In this document: in pieces, positions 54,421-56,992 of the stretch
Layout: every line of letters starts with the position of its first letter
How positions within the stretch are numbered: position 1 is the stretch's first letter
Assembly (NCBI RefSeq): GCF_001435935.1
Contig: NZ_AZGM01000076.1
Span: 1 to 56,992 of the forward strand
From: Limosilactobacillus panis DSM 6035
GTDB lineage: Bacteria; Bacillota; Bacilli; Lactobacillales; Lactobacillaceae
Direction: 5' to 3'
Length of the DNA stretch: 56,992 bases
Notes under the pieces: generated by a model
What the model was told of the DNA's origin: nothing
Database searches by the model: none
Seen by the model: only the letters and a program-made list of their open reading frames with translations
Made by a program: the position numbers and the translations under genes

Positions 54421-55152
54421 TTAGTTTTCGCGTTTGGCATGGTCTTTACTGTGGGCGTTATTTTGGCCATAGTAAGCATTCTTCCCGTGCTTCCGGTAAT
54501 AGTGCTTATCCAACAGGTATTGTGGCAGGTGGTTATCTGCCCGGGTCAATTGCAAAGTGTGGTAGTCTTCCTCGGCAACGACTTCCAGAACCTTAGCATT
54601 GTAAACCGCCTTGTCCGGAGTTGGTCCCCAGGCAAATGGACCGTGCTGCATAACGAGGGCTGCTGGGGTTGCTTCATAGTCTAAACCCCGCTCCTTAAAG
54701 CTGCGGACAATTACCTTCCCGGTGTTGCCTTCGTAGTCTTCTTCAATTTCTTCCTTGGTCAGGGCATCGGCAGCCGGCACATCGGTGTAGAAGGTGTCGG
54801 CATGGGTGGTGTTCATGGCCGGAATATCCATGTGGGCAGCGGCAAAGGAAACGGCCCATGGGGAGTGGGTGTGGACAATTCCACCAATCTTTGGGAAGTG
54901 GTTGTACAGGTAGGTATGAGTTGGGGTGTCACTGGACGGGTTCAGGTCCCCTTCAACGACCTCGCCCTTGAGGTTAACAACTACCATATCTGCCGGCTTC
55001 ATTTCTTCATATGGAACACCAGATGGCTTGATGACAAAGAGTCCCTTATCGCGGTCAATTCCGGAGACATTCCCCCAAGTAAAGGTAACCAGGCCTAACT
55101 TAGGCAGTTTCATGTTGGCGTCGTATACTTCCTTCTTTAATTCTTCGAGCAT
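54421..55152 (-). CDS. araD: L-ribulose-5-phosphate 4-epimerase
   Basis: Zinc class II aldolase-fold enzyme converting L-ribulose-5-phosphate to D-xylulose-5-phosphate, the phosphoketolase substrate. The 243 residues include FTWGNVSGID (about 24), KPSGVPYE, the zinc ligands in VHTHSPWAV (two His, about 95-97), and a third His in VMQHGPFAWG (about 170), with DTFY between them. It follows araB by 13 bases and is cotranscribed with it. The last 15 residues (Asn/His/Lys-rich) extend slightly beyond typical homologues. Confidence 0.96.
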   Translation of the reverse strand: MLEELKKEVYDANMKLPKLGLVTFTWGNVSGIDRDKGLFVIKPSGVPYEEMKPADMVVVNLKGEVVEGDLNPSSDTPTHTYLYNHFPKIGGIVHTHSPWAVSFAAAHMDIPAMNTTHADTFYTDVPAADALTKEEIEEDYEGNTGKVIVRSFKERGLDYEATPAALVMQHGPFAWGPTPDKAVYNAKVLEVVAEEDYHTLQLTRADNHLPQYLLDKHYYRKHGKNAYYGQNNAHSKDHAKREN

Positions 55153-55165
55153 TATTCTTCTCCTT

Positions 55166-56770
55166 TTAGTTTAATTTCATGTTCTTACCGGCTTCGATTT
55201 CGGCTGGCAATGCTTCCTTGTAGTTATCGATAAACTTCTCATAGCCTTGAACACTCTCTGGCTCTGGGAAGAGGGTTGAGCTTTCGGCGTCAACAAAGAC
55301 CTCGTCGTCTAGGTAGTCAGCCAAGTTCTTACCCTTAGTATCACTGGCGTAGAGGGCCAGGACGGCCATCCCCCATGGACCACCTTCACCGGCATTACTC
55401 ATTAAGGTAATCGGCGTATTCAAGGCATCGGCGAGGGCTTGTTGAGCAACGACTGGTGTCTTGAAGAGGCCACCTTGGGCAATCAGCACGTCGGTCCGGA
55501 TGTGTTCTTCCCGCAGAAGGATATCCATCCCAATCTTCAGTTGGGCAAAGGCGGAGTAGAGTTGAACCTTAAAGATGTTGGCCAGGGTGAAGTGACTGTC
55601 CGGCTTGCGAACCATCATTGGCCGCCCGTCCTGAACCTTCGTAATGTTTTCACCGGAAAGGTAGCTAAAGTTAACCAGGCCACCAGCGTCCTGGTCCCCC
55701 TGTAAGGAGGAGTCAAAGAGCTTCTCGTATAGTTCGTTCGGTGACAGGTTGATTCCCAGAACCTTAGCGAACTGGTTGAAGACGCTGGCCCAAGCATTGA
55801 TATCGGAGGAGCAGTTGTTGGTGTGAACCATTGCTACCGGTGCACCGTCGGGCGTCGTAACCATGTCGATGTCGCGGTGAACCTTATTTAGTTTTTGGTC
55901 AAGAACCACCATCGAAAAGGCAGACGTTCCGGCAGAAATATTCCCGGTCCGCTTTCGTACGGCGTTGGTAGCAACCATCCCTGTCCCGGCATCACCTTCC
56001 GATGGGGCAATCAAAGAACCCGCTTGCAGCTGGGAACTAGGGTCCAACAGCTTGGCACCCTCGGCAGTTAATTTACCAGCTGGGTGACCAGCCAGCAGAA
56101 CCTCTGGCAGGATGTCCTTGATGTCCCAGTCAAACTTGGCCACTTCCGGCAGGCCAGCAAACTGTTCAAGCATCTTCTCATCATAGGTCTTCGTCTCCTC
56201 ATCGATTGGGAACATCCCGGAGGCGTCGCCAATCCCGGTGTTCTTGTTTCCGGATAACTTCCAGGAAACGTAGCCGTCTAAAGTCGTGATGAAGTCGATG
56301 TCCTTAACGTGGTCTTCCTTGTTAAGAATTGCTTGGTAAAGGTGGGCCACACTCCACCGTTCCGGAATGTTGAAGTCAAACAGTTCCGTCAGCTTTTCAG
56401 CGGCCTCACCAGTAATGTTGTTCCGCCAGGTCCGGAATGGTACTAACAAATTACCGTCCTTATCGAAGGGCATGTAACCGTGCATCATCGCACTGATCCC
56501 GATCGAACCAATTTTGGTCAGGCGGACACCATACTGTTCGTTGACACTGGCCGCCATGTTAGCGTAACTGGTCTGGATTCCCTTCCATACCTTCTCAAGT
56601 GGGTAGGTCCAGATATTGTTCCGGAGTTCGTTTTCCCAAACAAAGTCTCCAGAAGCAACGACCTGGTAGTCGTCCGTTACCAAGACCGCCTTAATCCGCG
56701 TCGAGCCGAGCTCAATACCGAGCGCAGTGTTGGCGCTTTCAATTTTTGCTTTAATTTTGCTTTTATCCAC
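55166..56770 (-). CDS. araB: Ribulokinase
   Basis: FGGY-family kinase phosphorylating L-ribulose, 534 residues. The N-terminal phosphate-binding segment is LGIELGSTRIKAVLV (about 17). The FGGY signature regions appear as MHGYMPFDKDG (about 113) and SEGDAGTGMV (about 258); GNISAGTSAFSMVV and AQGGLFKTPVVAQQAL (about 440) complete the ATP domain. It is of the Lactobacillus type that resembles xylulokinases more than E. coli AraB (impression). The start is GTG at 56770, eight bases after GGGGGAGG. It heads araB-araD and has an AraR box across its promoter. Confidence 0.94.
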   Translation of the reverse strand: MDKSKIKAKIESANTALGIELGSTRIKAVLVTDDYQVVASGDFVWENELRNNIWTYPLEKVWKGIQTSYANMAASVNEQYGVRLTKIGSIGISAMMHGYMPFDKDGNLLVPFRTWRNNITGEAAEKLTELFDFNIPERWSVAHLYQAILNKEDHVKDIDFITTLDGYVSWKLSGNKNTGIGDASGMFPIDEETKTYDEKMLEQFAGLPEVAKFDWDIKDILPEVLLAGHPAGKLTAEGAKLLDPSSQLQAGSLIAPSEGDAGTGMVATNAVRKRTGNISAGTSAFSMVVLDQKLNKVHRDIDMVTTPDGAPVAMVHTNNCSSDINAWASVFNQFAKVLGINLSPNELYEKLFDSSLQGDQDAGGLVNFSYLSGENITKVQDGRPMMVRKPDSHFTLANIFKVQLYSAFAQLKIGMDILLREEHIRTDVLIAQGGLFKTPVVAQQALADALNTPITLMSNAGEGGPWGMAVLALYASDTKGKNLADYLDDEVFVDAESSTLFPEPESVQGYEKFIDNYKEALPAEIEAGKNMKLN

Positions 56771-56808
56771 AGGAATTGCCTCCCCCTACAAATTTATTGA
56801 ACAACTTC

Positions 56809-56837
56809 ATTGTAAAATATTTATACGTATAAATCAA
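56809..56837 (-). promoter_or_regulatory. araB promoter with palindromic AraR-type operator
   Basis: On the minus strand TTGATT (56837-56832), 17 bases, TACAAT (56814-56809). The perfect palindrome ATTTATACGTATAAAT (56819-56834) covers the -35 and spacer exactly as in araA. It differs from the Bacillus AraR consensus ATTTGTACGTACAAAT at two symmetric positions. No cre site was seen here. Confidence 0.88.
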
Positions 56838-56915
56838 ATAAGCTTGTTACGAATAAGCATAATAAATATTACGTGAATTTCACAAATACCGCAATTCATC
56901 GGCAGATAATTAAAT

Positions 56916-56931
56916 ATTTATCATTATAAAT
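56916..56931 (-). promoter_or_regulatory. Upstream AraR-like box of araB
   Basis: ATTTATAATGATAAAT keeps both half-site arms but not the CG centre. It lies 97 bases upstream of the main araB box, a distance that could allow looping. A weaker ATTTATTATGCTTATT lies between them at 56852-56867. Confidence 0.4.
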
Positions 56932-56938
56932 TTGACCA

Positions 56939-56992
56939 ATCGAGTAGGAGGTAATTGATTAGTTCAATTACCGACCTCTCACACCACCGTAC
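56939..56992 (-). mobile_element. 3' end of a group II intron (partial, cut by window edge)
   Basis: Read on the minus strand from the edge: GTACGGTGGTGTGAGAGG resembles the 3' strand of domain V. Then comes a hairpin TCGGTAATTGA/TCAATTACC with an unpaired A in the 3' arm, like domain VI, and CTCCTACTCGAT, a common bacterial intron 3' end. If right, the intron ends at 56939 and the exon resumes with TGGTCAAATT. The reverse transcriptase gene, if any, is outside the window. Confidence 0.65.

Noticed and set aside
56852-56867. ATTTATTATGCTTATT as a third araB operator
   Set aside because: Too few matches to the other boxes in AT-rich DNA; noted only as weak under the upstream box.
1-56992. CRISPR array, tRNA or rRNA genes, complete IS element, prophage or toxin-antitoxin pair
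   Set aside because: No regularly spaced repeats, cloverleaf sequences, transposase or phage genes were found in reading both strands.

Overview
The window is a stretch of low-to-moderate GC Firmicute chromosome, and gene content and order point to a heterofermentative Lactobacillaceae, most likely a Limosilactobacillus-type organism (inference from synteny and protein sequence; no search was run). Supporting signs are the ruvB-ruvA-mutL-mutS and mreBCD-radC-folC-valS orders, T-box leaders, AGGAGG ribosome sites, many TTG and GTG starts, a phosphoketolase-type lifestyle gene (gnd), and an L-arabinose locus controlled by a GntR/LacI-type AraR.

Layout. 1-38,300 is almost entirely on the minus strand and is core genome: alaS with a T-box; a DEAD-box helicase and nrnA; gnd; yajC; a divergent Tgt-like gene; ruvB, ruvA, mutL and mutS; rny; recA with a LexA box, behind cinA, pgsA, rodZ and a ymfF/ymfH M16 peptidase pair; an amino-acid ABC transporter behind a tandem T-box; mreBCD; radC; folC; valS with a T-box; thiI and a cysteine desulfurase; ezrA. 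38,390-48,760 is mixed: msrC-like, rpsD, the pntA1-pntA2-pntB transhydrogenase (minus), yaaA (minus), a yueI-like gene, rarA, a probable 6S RNA, a small membrane protein, a UspA protein, and an AraR paralogue followed by an aldo/keto reductase. 48,810-56,992 is an accessory sugar region on the minus strand: an acetyltransferase, an unknown small membrane protein, araA, an arabinose permease, araR, araD and araB, ending at the right edge in what looks like the 3' end of a group II intron.

How it fits together. Arabinose enters by the MFS symporter and is converted by AraA, AraB and AraD to xylulose-5-phosphate, the phosphoketolase substrate; gnd and the membrane transhydrogenase belong to the same pentose and redox economy. 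A common 16-bp operator with an ATTTATMCG half-site occurs at araB, araA and the permease, and also inside the promoter of the unknown small membrane protein at 49,429-49,755, which makes that gene a candidate new member of the AraR regulon.

The most interesting points are this putative regulon member, the partly duplicated T-box before the ABC transporter, the Tgt-like protein whose base-binding pocket is rewritten and which stands where queA-tgt would be expected, the second AraR-like regulator with a near-identical DNA-binding domain, and the intron end abutting the araB control region. No CRISPR array, tRNA, rRNA or complete insertion sequence was seen.
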